Shown: positions 37,297 through 47,244, numbered from the stretch's first letter. The stretch: 58,784 nt of DNA from Pirellulaceae bacterium (GCA_016784735.1 JADHUC010000017.1:1-58784); one strand, 5' to 3'. Notes: a model not told the origin generated them from the letters alone. Program-made: numbers and translations.

Positions 37297-38537
37297 GGAT
37301 CAGGGATGCGGCGTTTGGAGCCGCTATTCTGGCGCTTGGCTCGACTGCCGCGGCGCAGGACTGGCCTGTCTGGCGCGGTCCGAGCCGAAACGGCATCGCG
37401 GCCGACGGGCAGGACCTGCCGGTCTCGTGGACCGATACCCAGAATGTCATCTGGAAAACGCCGGTTTCCGGCCGCGGCGCTTCGTCGCCAACGATCACCG
37501 GCGACCGCATCTTCCTGACCACCGCTGAGGAAGACCGGCAGGTCCAGTCGGTCGTGGCCTTCGATCAAGACTCGGGAAAGCAACTCTGGCAAACGGATGT
37601 CAACCAGGGAGGATTCCCCGCCAAGATCCACAGGAAGAACACTCACGCCACGTGCACGGTCGCGTCCGACGGGGAACGGCTGTTCGTTTCATTCTTCAAC
37701 AGGCGAGCGATCCACGTCACGGCGTTGGACCTGGACGGCAATAAACTCTGGCAGCGGACGGTTGGGGCGTATACGCCCGTGCGGTATCAGTATGGATACG
37801 CGCCCTCGCCGACGATCTATAAGTCCTCGGTCGTGGTCGCCGTGGATTTCGACGGCGATGCGTTCCTGGCGGCCCTCGATTGCAGCACGGGCCGGGAGAT
37901 CTGGCGGACGCCGCGTCCGGCGAAATCAAATTTCGCCTCGCCGATCATCGCCCGGACCGCGGGGCGCGACCAGCTCCTCATCGGTGGGAGCGATCTCATC
38001 GCCTCCTACGATCCGACCAGCGGCAAGGAGCTTTGGAGGACCGAAGCCACGACCGAGACGACGTGCGGGACCGTCGTCTGGACGGGCAATCTCGTGTTCG
38101 GCAGCGGCGGGTTTCCGAAGCCGGGAATATTCGGTGTGCGAGCCGACGGCTCCGGCCGGGTCGTGTGGAAGAACCGCAAGGGTTGCTACGAGCAGTCGAT
38201 GCTTGCGCACGACGGCTACGTCTACGCGGTCGACGACGGGGGCATCGCCCACTGCTGGAAGGCGGAAGACGGATCCGAGATGTGGAGCGTCCGCCTGGGG
38301 GGCCGGGTATCCTCCTCGCCCGTGCTGGCGGGGGGAAACATCTACGTCTCGAACGAAAAGGGCACAACGTACGTCTTCGAGGCGAATCCACACGAGTTTA
38401 AGGAAGTCGCGCGAAACCAACTCGGGAACGAGGCTTTCGCCACACCGACGATCTGCGGTGGCCGAATCTACCTGCGCGTAGCCGACACCGTGGACGCCGG
38501 GCGGCAGGAATTCCTGTACTGCATCGGCAAACGCTAA
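37293..38537 (+). CDS. Secreted PQQ-type beta-propeller protein
   Basis: 414 residues, start overlapping the preceding stop by four bases. A signal peptide (AAFGAAILALGSTAAAQ) is followed by DWPVWRGPSRNG, the usual opening of this planctomycete family, and repeated blades (VVAFDQDSGKQLWQTD, TALDLDGNKLWQRTV, ALDCSTGREIWRTP, SYDPTSGKELWRTE). Such proteins are annotated as PQQ-binding-like; true cofactor binding is not shown by the sequence and a structural or interaction role is equally possible. It is intact, in contrast to the related pseudogene at 23740-25223. A paired hairpin right after the stop may end the transcript. Confidence 0.88.
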   Translation: MRIRDAAFGAAILALGSTAAAQDWPVWRGPSRNGIAADGQDLPVSWTDTQNVIWKTPVSGRGASSPTITGDRIFLTTAEEDRQVQSVVAFDQDSGKQLWQTDVNQGGFPAKIHRKNTHATCTVASDGERLFVSFFNRRAIHVTALDLDGNKLWQRTVGAYTPVRYQYGYAPSPTIYKSSVVVAVDFDGDAFLAALDCSTGREIWRTPRPAKSNFASPIIARTAGRDQLLIGGSDLIASYDPTSGKELWRTEATTETTCGTVVWTGNLVFGSGGFPKPGIFGVRADGSGRVVWKNRKGCYEQSMLAHDGYVYAVDDGGIAHCWKAEDGSEMWSVRLGGRVSSSPVLAGGNIYVSNEKGTTYVFEANPHEFKEVARNQLGNEAFATPTICGGRIYLRVADTVDAGRQEFLYCIGKR

Positions 38538-38564
38538 GGCACTCTAACGAGACCTCAATACCCG

Positions 38565-38640
38565 GTAGGTCAGGCTGTGCCTGACGGAAACCGGCTCGAA
38601 TGGCGAGAACAAGCAATTCGTCAGGCACAGCCTGACCTAC
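38565..38640. repeat. REP/BIME-like paired hairpin, family C
   Basis: GTAGGTCAGGCTGTGCCTGA with following CG is matched exactly by its 22-base reverse complement at 38619-38640. Each half is itself a hairpin (GTCAGGC-TGT-GCCTGAC) with GTAG at its foot. It lies 27 bases after the propeller gene, between convergent genes. Confidence 0.88.
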
Positions 38641-38703
38641 GAAGCTGCATCGGGGAAGATCGTGATCGCGTCATTCGATAGGGAGTCGATGGCGCCGCGA
38701 TAC

Positions 38704-39552
38704 TTATTCAGCCGCTTGAAGGCGGATTTGAATCTTGTTGCCGTTGCGCTGAATCTTCTGCGGCTGAATCTGGATCTTCCTTAGACCCGGTTGGATAGGC
38801 ACGGCTTGAAACTGAAAGCGTCGTTGGGGCAACTCGAACTCTGCTCCCTTCATCTTCTCGAACTGATCCTTTTGCTCGTCGGTCAACACGTCCATCGTTT
38901 TGGTTTCCGTCTCCTTGGCGATCTCATCGAGTTTCTCGCGGTACTTTGTTCGCTCGACGTTTCCGTTGCGGATGTCTTGTGTTAACTGGACGCGCTTTTG
39001 CTGCCCAGCGGCGCCGGCATCCTGGATTTGCTTTTTTTGCTCAGGCGTCAATTGGAGTTTCTCGGCCACCGCAGCGTCACTGAGTGCCTGGAGCCCGCGA
39101 ACCTGGAGCGATATCTGGTCCAAACGCTCGGCCTGTTCAGGCTTCAGCGCTGCACGGATCGCTTTCATCGCCTCGGCTGTTTCATCCTGCATCTTCTTCT
39201 GTAACTCCGCCATCTTCTTTTGCCGTTCGTCGCCCTGCAGTCCTCGCAATGCGGTGAACAACTTCTGACGCTGCACATTGCTCGTTTGCAGAACCTCTTG
39301 AATCTTGGCTGTCTGATCGTCGTCCAACTTCAGCTCTTCCTGGACCTTCGCATTGCGAACAAGATGGATTGGACTGTTCAGTGCGCCGCCGATGGCGACG
39401 GCGCGGGGTTGGACGCGCACTTGAATCCCAGGTTGTATTGCGGGTTCTAAAGCTGGCTTTGGGTTTGTGTGCTTCTCGTCCTTGCCGAATGTTGGCAAAC
39501 TCAGGAAGACGATCGCGAGCATAGCGATGGCGAGTACAATTCTGCGGTCCAT
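38704..39552 (-). CDS. Exported LTxxQ/Spy-like helical protein
   Basis: 282 residues after AAGGGGAAG. A signal peptide (LAIAMLAIVFLSLPTFG) precedes a proline-rich linker. Two helical repeats carry the hallmark pattern: VQEELKLDDDQTAKIQEVL (about 68-86) and VAEKLQLTPEQKKQIQDAG (about 163-181), each followed by a long charged helix. Spy/CpxP proteins with this motif act as periplasmic chaperones, while planctomycete relatives are less understood. The C-terminal 50 residues are basic and glutamine-rich (KIQIQPQKIQ). Single gene, convergent with the propeller gene. Confidence 0.75.
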   Translation of the reverse strand: MDRRIVLAIAMLAIVFLSLPTFGKDEKHTNPKPALEPAIQPGIQVRVQPRAVAIGGALNSPIHLVRNAKVQEELKLDDDQTAKIQEVLQTSNVQRQKLFTALRGLQGDERQKKMAELQKKMQDETAEAMKAIRAALKPEQAERLDQISLQVRGLQALSDAAVAEKLQLTPEQKKQIQDAGAAGQQKRVQLTQDIRNGNVERTKYREKLDEIAKETETKTMDVLTDEQKDQFEKMKGAEFELPQRRFQFQAVPIQPGLRKIQIQPQKIQRNGNKIQIRLQAAE

Positions 39553-39745
39553 GTAACTTCCCCTTTTGCGAGTTAGGTGGGATGGAGTTGGAGTGACTCA
39601 CACCGAGTCACAAACGGATACCTTACTTTAGTGCCACACAGGGCACGGAAAGTTCCCGGTCTGGCCTCTCGGCGGTTTTTTTGGCCTGAGGCTCGACGCT
39701 GCTCGCGACTATTCGTCAACTCACATACCAAGAGCCCGAAACCAA

Positions 39746-41701
39746 CTACTCAAACACCGGATCATCGAATTCCGCCACCGGCACAAATCCGAACTGCCCC
39801 GGCCCCATCTTCAACTCATGTGTTTCGCCGTCGCGAGTGACGACCATCGTCACTTTCTCGTCCTCAGTCGCGACTATTTCCTTCCGTGCAAGGATCAGGT
39901 CCTGTCTTGTGGCGACGCCTTTGCCGCCATAGCTGACCACGATGTCGCCAGGTTGCATGCCGGCACGGGCAGCCTGGCTGCCGGGTAGCACCTGGCCGAC
40001 CTTCAGAAAGGTCTTTTCCAGTTTGGCTTGCAGGGCTTTCACATCGACCGTATCCCCAGGCTGCCTGCCTTCGTAGGGGCTGGGGTCACCTCCGTCGCGA
40101 ACCGCCTTTCGACGTAGCACCTCGCGGACTGCCCGATAGCAGTTGATCAATCCATGTCCCGTCTCGTAGTCAACGCCGGGCGCGGCAACGTCCGTGGCCG
40201 TGGTGGTGATGATCTGTTTCAAATCCCACGGCAGAAGGTCGGGATCGGCCGATAGCATCAGCGCAATGGCGCCACAGAACATCGGTCCGGCGAACGAATT
40301 CCCATTCATGCCGGCCGGGCGAACCGTACCGTCGGTCATCAACACGGGTAGCGCCATGTTGAACGCGCACACTTCGGGTTTCTGAACGAGCCCGTCGTGA
40401 TAATGCTCCGTCTCCCACTCGACTGGACCTTTGCTGGAGAACAGGGTCCGTTGGAAGTTCCGTTGGACGCCGGCCGCGGCGAAAACCACGTCTGGAATGT
40501 CTTCCGGTACCCGCATCTGTACGGGAGTGGAGACTTGCTGAGCGAAATTACCGGCCCCGGATACGAAAAAGACACCGCAGAACGAACCATGCTCCATGAT
40601 CTTCCGCCAGTGCGAACGATATTCACCAAGTCGAGGTATCGAGAAACTCATGCTGTATGTGTCGGCACCTTGTTCGATGGCCCACTCGACGGCCGCCTCC
40701 AGCCGCTGGGAGCCCATCACCCCGGTCCAAGAAGCTTCGGGCGCAATGCCGAACTCATACTCCTTACCCTTTACGCCGGCACCGCAGATGATTGCCGAGC
40801 ACATGAATCCGTGCATCACCTGCCCCTGAAACTGTCCCGGGCCTAGCTGCCGCGTCGTCAGCACGGCCGTGTTGCGGTCGAAGTTGTAGCCGTGGTAGTC
40901 GTCCACCAGCCCATTCTGATCATCGTCCTTGCCGTTGGCTGGCGTCTCACCCAGGTTTCGGTAAAGGTTAATGGTCGTGTTGTCGGACAAGACAAAATTG
41001 AAATCGTGGATGACGTTCAAGGTGCCCTTTCCGGCCACACCGAACTCCTTCCAAACTTTATCGGCCAACAGATAGCGTATATACCAGGGGTGCTTGTATT
41101 GGTCGGGATCGAAAGCCTCTCGCTCGACAGGCTGAAACGCAGGCGGTTCACCCTGTTGCTTGCCCAAAGCGACGGCCTGTCTTCTCTGGCCTGACAGAAA
41201 AATCTTCTTTACGCCTTTGACCTTCTTCAGCTCATCTAGCGCGTCCGGCGCAATCGTGCACGAGAAACCATTGATGATCCAATGACGCTCGACATCGCGA
41301 ATCGCGCCATCCTCGATCAACTTGTCCAAATCAGCTTCAGCGGCGGCAAACGATTCATCGCTGGCTGATTTCAACGTTCGGGCGACGGCTGCGCGCAAAT
41401 CGCGGCGACCGCGTTTCGAAAACTCGGCGGCGCGTTTCAGGTACGACGCACCGTCCCCCAGGAACTGGCGATCAAACCAGACCTTTGCCCTGAAAACACG
41501 TAACCGGCTCAGCGGCGGCGTAGTCGCCTGCTGCATCCAAACGCCGTCGCCCGATACTTGTTCGAGCGATAACGTCTCGCCGCCCTTATCGTCCGAATCA
41601 CTATCTTCGAGACCCCGTGCCGCGAGCCCGGCGACCGGCACGGCAAGTAAGACAGAGATCACACCAAGAAACAGAACCATTCGCCTTCGATGTACGCGCA
41701 C
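39746..41701 (-). CDS. Secreted subtilisin-like (S8) peptidase with PDZ domain
   Basis: 651 residues from GTG 41701, chosen because GGGAGG lies 8 bases upstream and the basic n-region (RVHRRR) and signal peptide follow. A pro-region (about 50-180) precedes the catalytic domain. Candidate triad: Asp in NVIHDFNF, His in QVMHGFMCSAIICG, and Ser in GMNGNSFAGPMFCGA, each a divergent form of the S8 consensus (HGFM for HGTH, GNSFAGP for GTSMAAP). A calcium-site-like DDDQNG loop is also present. The C-terminal 95 residues are a PDZ domain (VLPGSQAARAGMQPGDIVVSYGG). It probably degrades proteins outside the cytoplasm. Confidence 0.88.
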   Translation of the reverse strand: MRVHRRRMVLFLGVISVLLAVPVAGLAARGLEDSDSDDKGGETLSLEQVSGDGVWMQQATTPPLSRLRVFRAKVWFDRQFLGDGASYLKRAAEFSKRGRRDLRAAVARTLKSASDESFAAAEADLDKLIEDGAIRDVERHWIINGFSCTIAPDALDELKKVKGVKKIFLSGQRRQAVALGKQQGEPPAFQPVEREAFDPDQYKHPWYIRYLLADKVWKEFGVAGKGTLNVIHDFNFVLSDNTTINLYRNLGETPANGKDDDQNGLVDDYHGYNFDRNTAVLTTRQLGPGQFQGQVMHGFMCSAIICGAGVKGKEYEFGIAPEASWTGVMGSQRLEAAVEWAIEQGADTYSMSFSIPRLGEYRSHWRKIMEHGSFCGVFFVSGAGNFAQQVSTPVQMRVPEDIPDVVFAAAGVQRNFQRTLFSSKGPVEWETEHYHDGLVQKPEVCAFNMALPVLMTDGTVRPAGMNGNSFAGPMFCGAIALMLSADPDLLPWDLKQIITTTATDVAAPGVDYETGHGLINCYRAVREVLRRKAVRDGGDPSPYEGRQPGDTVDVKALQAKLEKTFLKVGQVLPGSQAARAGMQPGDIVVSYGGKGVATRQDLILARKEIVATEDEKVTMVVTRDGETHELKMGPGQFGFVPVAEFDDPVFE

Positions 41702-41793
41702 TACACTATCCTCCCAAATTTGTTTGGCTTTACATTGTATCACAGAATTTCTCTCTGTATCTGGCGACTCCGATCACGGGATTCCGGTGTTGA

Positions 41794-41913
41794 GAGCCAA
41801 TCTTCAAATTCAGAGTAGCAGGCACAGTCCCTGTGCCGTCCGCCGAAAAACCGGGGATTTGAGTCTTGGTTACGGCACTCGGAGAGTGCCTACTACTATT
41901 TGAAGACTGGCTC
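41794..41913. repeat. REP/BIME-like paired hairpin, family A, copy 3 with outer inverted ends
   Basis: The core 41815-41896 is the reverse complement of the copy at 4287-4368, with the same palindromes and conserved spacer. Outside the core, GAGCCAATCTTCAAATT and ATTTGAAGACTGGCTC form further imperfect inverted ends, making a unit of about 120 bases. It lies between two same-strand genes. Confidence 0.87.
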
Positions 41914-41972
41914 TGAGACTGCGAGAGAGCGGAATCGTTCAGACCATTCTCGACCTTCAGGCACACGTCGCC

Positions 41973-42875
41973 CTACTCCGAGAAAAACGGAAACAGCTTC
42001 TTAAGCTCTGCTTCGTTGGGCCGGCGTCCGTATTCGCAGATCTCGAGCACTTCGGCGTACTTCACAGCTTGGCCGCTTTCTGGGCCGTAGAACTTGACCA
42101 AGAGGTCGCGGTGATCGTCGGCGGTTCGCTGGTGGCCGGGCCCGCGGCGATTCTTGGCGTACTCGAGACGCTCCTGGGCGGTCTTGGGGATGCGGCTGAC
42201 GCGCTCGTGGCTCCCGTGCACACCACCCTCGAAGAACTGCGATACCAGAGCACACATCGCCCGGCATTTTTTGTCCCACACGTCGTCGATCGCCACGGCA
42301 ATGTCGGCCTCGAACGGAGTCGGCTTCTGGAAACGGTCGCGGAAGTACATGAAGACGGGGTTGCGCTTCAACGCGGGCACGTCGGGGCAGAAGAAGGGGA
42401 CCGTCACCATGTAGGCCGAATCCATCACCAGCACGCTGGTGTAGCGGTGGTCGGGGTGGTAGTCGTTGGGTCGGTGTGTCATGACCAGATCGGCCTTCCA
42501 TTGGCGGATCAGCCGGACGAACTTCTTGCGGTTTTCGAGCGTGGGCATGAGTTCGCCGTCGTGTATGTCGAGCACCTCGGTCTCGATGCCGAGGATCCTG
42601 GCCGCCTCCTGGGCTTCCGCGGTTCGCCGCTGCGCCAGCGGGCCGCCCGACATGTGAAAATGCCCAATGTCTCCGTTGGTGGTGGAGATGAACTTCACCT
42701 TGTGCCCGGCCGCGGCCCACTTTGCGGCCATCCCTCCGACCTGATACTCGCAATCGTCGGGATGGGCCCCGAAGCAGATGATCCGCAGCTTGCCGTCTGA
42801 GTCTTGCGCCCCGGCTTCGGCAAGCGGAAAAAGGGCGCCAAGGGCCACCAGAACGATCCACCATTTGCATTTCAT
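41973..42875 (-). CDS. Secreted PIG-L/LmbE-family deacetylase
   Basis: 300 residues after GGAGGT. The signal peptide (WWIVLVALGALFPLAEAGAQ) is clear. The zinc site of the family is complete: GAHPDDCEY (about 36-44) and the later NDYHPDHR (about 139-146). These enzymes remove acetyl groups from N-acetylglucosamine-containing molecules; planctomycetes carry many exported relatives whose substrates are unknown. The gene is transcribed in the same direction as the peptidase but 270 bases separate them. Confidence 0.92.
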   Translation of the reverse strand: MKCKWWIVLVALGALFPLAEAGAQDSDGKLRIICFGAHPDDCEYQVGGMAAKWAAAGHKVKFISTTNGDIGHFHMSGGPLAQRRTAEAQEAARILGIETEVLDIHDGELMPTLENRKKFVRLIRQWKADLVMTHRPNDYHPDHRYTSVLVMDSAYMVTVPFFCPDVPALKRNPVFMYFRDRFQKPTPFEADIAVAIDDVWDKKCRAMCALVSQFFEGGVHGSHERVSRIPKTAQERLEYAKNRRGPGHQRTADDHRDLLVKFYGPESGQAVKYAEVLEICEYGRRPNEAELKKLFPFFSE

Positions 42876-43458
42876 GGAACACCTCCAGTTGTATTAGAAT
42901 CTCGAAACGCTCGGACTACCAGTTTCATGCCGAGCCGCAGGCCGGTTACGCCGCCCAGTCTAGCAGCCGCGGTTCCCGGATCAACATGTGCCGCTGGTTT
43001 CGTGGCGTGGTGGACTATCTGGGCCATGAGTAAGGCGTTCCAGGCAGAGCCCCGTTTTGGAGAGGATCGCGAGTCACCACCTCCTCGGCCGCGCACACGG
43101 GACGCGTCGCCTATCGGTCAGAGAACCGTGGGAATGCGGTCGCCAACCAAGTTGTGTTTGCCAATCGCCTTACTCAACTAGAGAGCGCGAGAGTTTGCAG
43201 ACGTTTGTGAGTGTGCGCGAAACCAGCCATAGGTTTCTTGGGCTTTTGGCGACGGGTGAGCGAGGTTGCCTGGCGGCGGCGTGATCGCAAATCCTTTTGT
43301 GGTATAAGGATATGCGACGATGGCCGAAAACTGTGACTCTCGGCCGTTTGAGTTATGCGGATCGGCAGCCGAGTTCGCAAGAAATAGAAAGGCTCCCCGA
43401 AAGGGACCCTCTTCGAACTCCGTTGTCGACAGCGTTCGGCCGTTGGCATCTACCTCCT
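42876..43458. other. Spacer, nothing recognised
   Basis: About 580 bases between the deacetylase start and the end of the receptor-like kinase gene. Short frames on both strands lack ribosome-binding sites and give no familiar motif. No repeat or RNA gene was identified. The promoter of the deacetylase should be in the left part. Confidence 0.5.
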
Positions 43459-46400
43459 CTACGGTGACTGGCCTGGCTGGGAGGGGCCGTCGGCATCAAC
43501 TGGTTTCGGCTCGACTGGTTCTGATTGTTTGGCCACGACTGCAAAATCGATTTCAATGACGGCTCCGTCATTCTCAATGATGGGGGACTGGGCTCCCGCA
43601 TTGTCTTCATCGAATGGTATGTAGCCATCGGGTGGCACGATGCGGACCAAGTACTTGCCGGCAACCTGGTCTTTGAACTCGTAACCTCCTTCGACATTGG
43701 TGAGTGACGAGGTGGGTTCCGGTATGCCTTCAAACACGTAGACACCATGTTTGCCCTCTGGTGCACCAATCAGAACTCTGTCATCCATCGCGACAACACT
43801 CGAACCAAACCCTTCATAATCTGGCCAAGGGTTTAGGTATGTGCCGAGCAGAGCCCCTGTGGCACCGTCGATTACGTAGACGGCGCCTTTCGCGAGGCCA
43901 GTTTCAAAGCTCCCTGGGGCTCCGACGAGGATATTGTCACCGATCGGAACCACGCAATGGCCGAAGCGTTCGCCTACTGTCGGATTGGGGCTGACACACG
44001 TACGCAGCAGTTTCCCTGTCGCAGCGTCGAAAGCATAAACGCAGCCACCTTCCACAGCCGTAGTGTCTGCCAGGTGAGCGCTGACGAGCACGGTGTCGCC
44101 CAGTGCTGCAATGGAGTTGCTTGAGTTCTGCGCGAAGGAGGCGTCTGTTGAGGGATTGTAGAAGGTCTGTATCAGCTCTCCCGTCTCCGTGTCATACATG
44201 TATACGGCACCGGGCCCCCTTGGCCCCGTTCGGTCCCTTGCGGCTCCGATCAGCACATTATTGCCCATCGCTGCAACTGAACGCCCAAAACGATCGTCCA
44301 CCCCAGGGGAAGGGCGAACGAATGTACGCAGCAACGATCCAGTTGAGCCGTCAAACAGATGGGCGGTTGTCTCGGCGGTACAAGGCCTCGTAGGGTGTCC
44401 TTCCCCGACCAGTAAATCGTCCCCGACGACGGCTAGGGAGACCCCGAACCACTCACGCTCCTTGGGTGACGGATTCGGAAGACTCCGCACGAATTGGCCT
44501 GTCTTCCCGTCGAAAAGATGGACGCATCCAGTACCCATAAAAGGGCCATAGTCGGCTACTGCGACGTGACGCCCGAGGACGACAATACATGAGCCAAAGT
44601 TGCCGTGTACGTTGCCAAAACGGTTGGGGCGTCTTGCCGTTTCAGGGCTCCTCATTGTTCTCAACAGCTTGCCCGTCAAGCGGTCGAACATGAAGACCGC
44701 CCCCTGTCGATGTACATCGTTTTTATCGGCAATGAAGATCCTGTCGTCGTGGAAGGCGAGCGCCGTACCGTAGCGTTCCAACACTCCGAAGTCCCGATGC
44801 GGCTTCGGGATTGTCATTAGTGGCTTTTCGATCGTGACGACACGCTGCAGTTCAATCGTGCACTTGGGCAATCCCGACTCGTCACTGTCGCGAAGACCAT
44901 TGCCGTTGCGATCGTGGAACACCGTTCCGGTGAGCGAGCCGTGTATGTCGACGACCCAGGGCTGGCGCGTCGCAGACTCGCCGATCAGTCGGTCGCCAAG
45001 GCAGCATGCCAGTCTGCCGTCAACAAATGTAGCTCGCACGGCTGGGTTTTGGCCACGTTTGAGCACGAAGGTATCGCTCTCGAATTCAATGTCACCGCGG
45101 CGGACGATGAGTTTGTGGTCGCCAGGCTTGATGCGGATTTGATCGCCGCTGTTGTTAATCGTGATCGTTTCCCCAGCGACTTCAACCGTGATCTCCGGGT
45201 CGTGGATTTCCACGCGGATTGTCCCGCGCGCTGTTTGAACGTAGATCACAATCGCCGCGGCGACCAGAACGAACAACGATGCCACCGCCGCTAATGCCCA
45301 ACGACCGATACCACCACGGGATGGAGCAGCCTCTGCGGCGGAAGTGGCCCCCGACTCGGCAGGTGAGACAAAAGGCGACAGCGCCTCAGCCACTTCAGCC
45401 GGTGTCTGATAACGTTCGCTCGGATCCTTCGCCAACATTCGCTCGAGGGTTTCATCCAGTTCCGCCGGCACGTCTTCGCGAAACTGGGTGGCCGGTGAAG
45501 CCTGTTTTTCCACGTGAGCAGCCAATCTGTCACGGCTGCTGCCATCTTCGAAAGGTGCATGTCCGGTCACCAGCGCGTACAGCGTGCACCCCAAGCTGTA
45601 AATGTCCGCCCTAATGTCAGCCGCGTGAGGGTCCTTGCCCTGCTCGGGTGCCATGTAATCGACGGTTCCCATCACTGTGCCGACGCCAGTGAGTTGATGC
45701 GGCTCCTGAGTGTCCAACGGCGCCTCCGTTTCTTCGTCCTCCATCACGGCGTTACCAGCGAGCTTCGTGAGGCCAAAATCCAGGATCTTGACTTCCCCGT
45801 CCTTCGTGAGCATCAGGTTGTGAGGTTTTATGTCGCGGTGGACCATTTCGTGCTCGGAAGCGTGCTGCAATCCCAGGGCCGCCTGTCGCACGTAGTCACA
45901 CGCGTCGCGGATAGGCAACGGTCCGTCCTTCTTCAAGAGTTCGCTTAGATTAATGCCATCCACATACTCCATGACCAGAAAGTGCGTATCGCCCACTTGA
46001 TCAGCATCGTGGGCCGTCACGATGTTTGGATGCGACAACTGGGCTGCTGCCTGGACCTCGCGACGGAATCGTTCGACGGTCTCCTGATTTCTCGTCAACT
46101 CTCTGCTGATGAGTTTCAGAGCTACAGGTCGATGCATCAGCCGGTGTTCGGCTTTGTAGACGTCGCCCATTCCACCCTTGCCAAGCATTTCCAGGACGTC
46201 GTATCTCGGATGATCGACCAACTCTGGCGGCAAATCGAAACCCTCTACACGCCGAGATGCGGAAGATTCTTGCGTGGGGTCTTTTGATGGCGCGGAAGTG
46301 TCTTGGTGAAGCGTTGAATGTGTCTCGACTTCTTCAGGCTGTGGGGGCGGCCAGAAGTCCGTTTCGTCCGCATCTGGCGATTCGGACTGACGAAGCAGCG

Positions 46401-46563
46401 AGACGATACTATCGTTGGAGACATCATCCAGGGCTTCGGAGCACTTCGAGCATTCAAGGATGTGGTCTTCGATCCACTTCTCCTCGATCTCAGCCAATTC
46501 GCCACGTGCGTAAGCGGTCAGTTCTTTCTCCGTGGGATGCTGCAACTCGGTCTTCTCCGCCAT
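43459..46563 (-). CDS. Receptor-like serine/threonine kinase with extracellular propeller inside an SdrD_B-like domain
   Basis: 1034 residues. Order: a zinc-finger anti-sigma-like N-terminus (HILECSKC, His34-Cys38-Cys41), a protein kinase (about 120-400: GKGGMG, Lys150, HRDIK 242-246, DFG 262-264), a membrane helix (about 422-443), then an outside part. This starts with a PEGA-like beta region (HDPEITVEVAGETITI), then the first half of an SdrD_B-like domain (GTVFHDRNGNGLRDSDESGL), an FG-GAP/kelch-like propeller of about seven repeats (MFDRLTGKLLRT, LFDGKTGQFVRS, YDTETGELIQT), and the second half of the SdrD_B domain (GGYEFKDQVAGKYLVRIVPPDG). The ECF sigma gene directly upstream is its likely partner: the zinc-finger segment may hold the sigma factor until a signal arrives. 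Confidence 0.9.
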   Translation of the reverse strand: MAEKTELQHPTEKELTAYARGELAEIEEKWIEDHILECSKCSEALDDVSNDSIVSLLRQSESPDADETDFWPPPQPEEVETHSTLHQDTSAPSKDPTQESSASRRVEGFDLPPELVDHPRYDVLEMLGKGGMGDVYKAEHRLMHRPVALKLISRELTRNQETVERFRREVQAAAQLSHPNIVTAHDADQVGDTHFLVMEYVDGINLSELLKKDGPLPIRDACDYVRQAALGLQHASEHEMVHRDIKPHNLMLTKDGEVKILDFGLTKLAGNAVMEDEETEAPLDTQEPHQLTGVGTVMGTVDYMAPEQGKDPHAADIRADIYSLGCTLYALVTGHAPFEDGSSRDRLAAHVEKQASPATQFREDVPAELDETLERMLAKDPSERYQTPAEVAEALSPFVSPAESGATSAAEAAPSRGGIGRWALAAVASLFVLVAAAIVIYVQTARGTIRVEIHDPEITVEVAGETITINNSGDQIRIKPGDHKLIVRRGDIEFESDTFVLKRGQNPAVRATFVDGRLACCLGDRLIGESATRQPWVVDIHGSLTGTVFHDRNGNGLRDSDESGLPKCTIELQRVVTIEKPLMTIPKPHRDFGVLERYGTALAFHDDRIFIADKNDVHRQGAVFMFDRLTGKLLRTMRSPETARRPNRFGNVHGNFGSCIVVLGRHVAVADYGPFMGTGCVHLFDGKTGQFVRSLPNPSPKEREWFGVSLAVVGDDLLVGEGHPTRPCTAETTAHLFDGSTGSLLRTFVRPSPGVDDRFGRSVAAMGNNVLIGAARDRTGPRGPGAVYMYDTETGELIQTFYNPSTDASFAQNSSNSIAALGDTVLVSAHLADTTAVEGGCVYAFDAATGKLLRTCVSPNPTVGERFGHCVVPIGDNILVGAPGSFETGLAKGAVYVIDGATGALLGTYLNPWPDYEGFGSSVVAMDDRVLIGAPEGKHGVYVFEGIPEPTSSLTNVEGGYEFKDQVAGKYLVRIVPPDGYIPFDEDNAGAQSPIIENDGAVIEIDFAVVAKQSEPVEPKPVDADGPSQPGQSP

Positions 46564-46656
46564 GTGACCTACCCCCGTGAGAGATTGCGGTATGTGCGTC
46601 TAACTTCTATGTGCACGAGACCGACGCAGATTTCAGCAATTTGAGAAGAAATGCTC

Positions 46657-47244
46657 TCAGTCGCCAAGAAGCCCGTCACCTTCGTGTCGCAACTCCTTAA
46701 GAACACGGCACTTAGCAATCACGACAGCATTTGGCGAAATTCCAAGTTCGGTGGCCACTTTCTTGCTGTCCACGCCATCCAGGACAACGCGTCGAAACGC
46801 ACTAACTGTCGACGGCGAGAATCGCCCCTCGATCCGCGAAAGAAGGGTCTGAAGCAGATGTACGTCGTGTTCTCGGCACCAGAGACGTGACAGTCCGCTG
46901 TTGGGATCCTCCAACTGTTCCAGCGAGCGAATGAACTCCGTGCCCCCTTCGCTGACTGGCCGGTGGTTTCGTTGACGCCAGAAATTGCGGATGCGGTTGG
47001 CGACGATGCCTCGAAGCCAAGCGCGGAACGCTCCCGAGCGGCCTGTATGCTGAAACTTGGGCAGGTCTTTTGCCACGGCAACCAGCACGTCTTGCACTAA
47101 GTCGTCGGCATCGGAAGGCTGTAAACCGTATCGCTGCAACCACCGCTGGAGTAACGGTGTGTATAACGCAGCCAAGGTCTCCCAGGAGTCCGAGTCTGAT
47201 TCCTCACAGGCTCTTCGGAGCAGGCTAAGGGACGTCTTGTCCAT
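46657..47244 (-). CDS. ECF-type RNA polymerase sigma factor
   Basis: 195 residues from ATG 47244; an upstream in-frame ATG adds 13 residues without better initiation signals. Region 2 is clear (LAALYTPLLQRWLQRYGLQ, DADDLVQDVLVAVAKDLP, FRAWLRGIVANRIRNFWR) and region 4 helix-turn-helix is SKKVATELGISPNAVVIAKCRVL. The factor is followed 93 bases later by the zinc-finger kinase, a standard planctomycete sigma/anti-sigma-kinase pair. Its target promoters cannot be read from the window. Confidence 0.93.
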   Translation of the reverse strand: MDKTSLSLLRRACEESDSDSWETLAALYTPLLQRWLQRYGLQPSDADDLVQDVLVAVAKDLPKFQHTGRSGAFRAWLRGIVANRIRNFWRQRNHRPVSEGGTEFIRSLEQLEDPNSGLSRLWCREHDVHLLQTLLSRIEGRFSPSTVSAFRRVVLDGVDSKKVATELGISPNAVVIAKCRVLKELRHEGDGLLGD

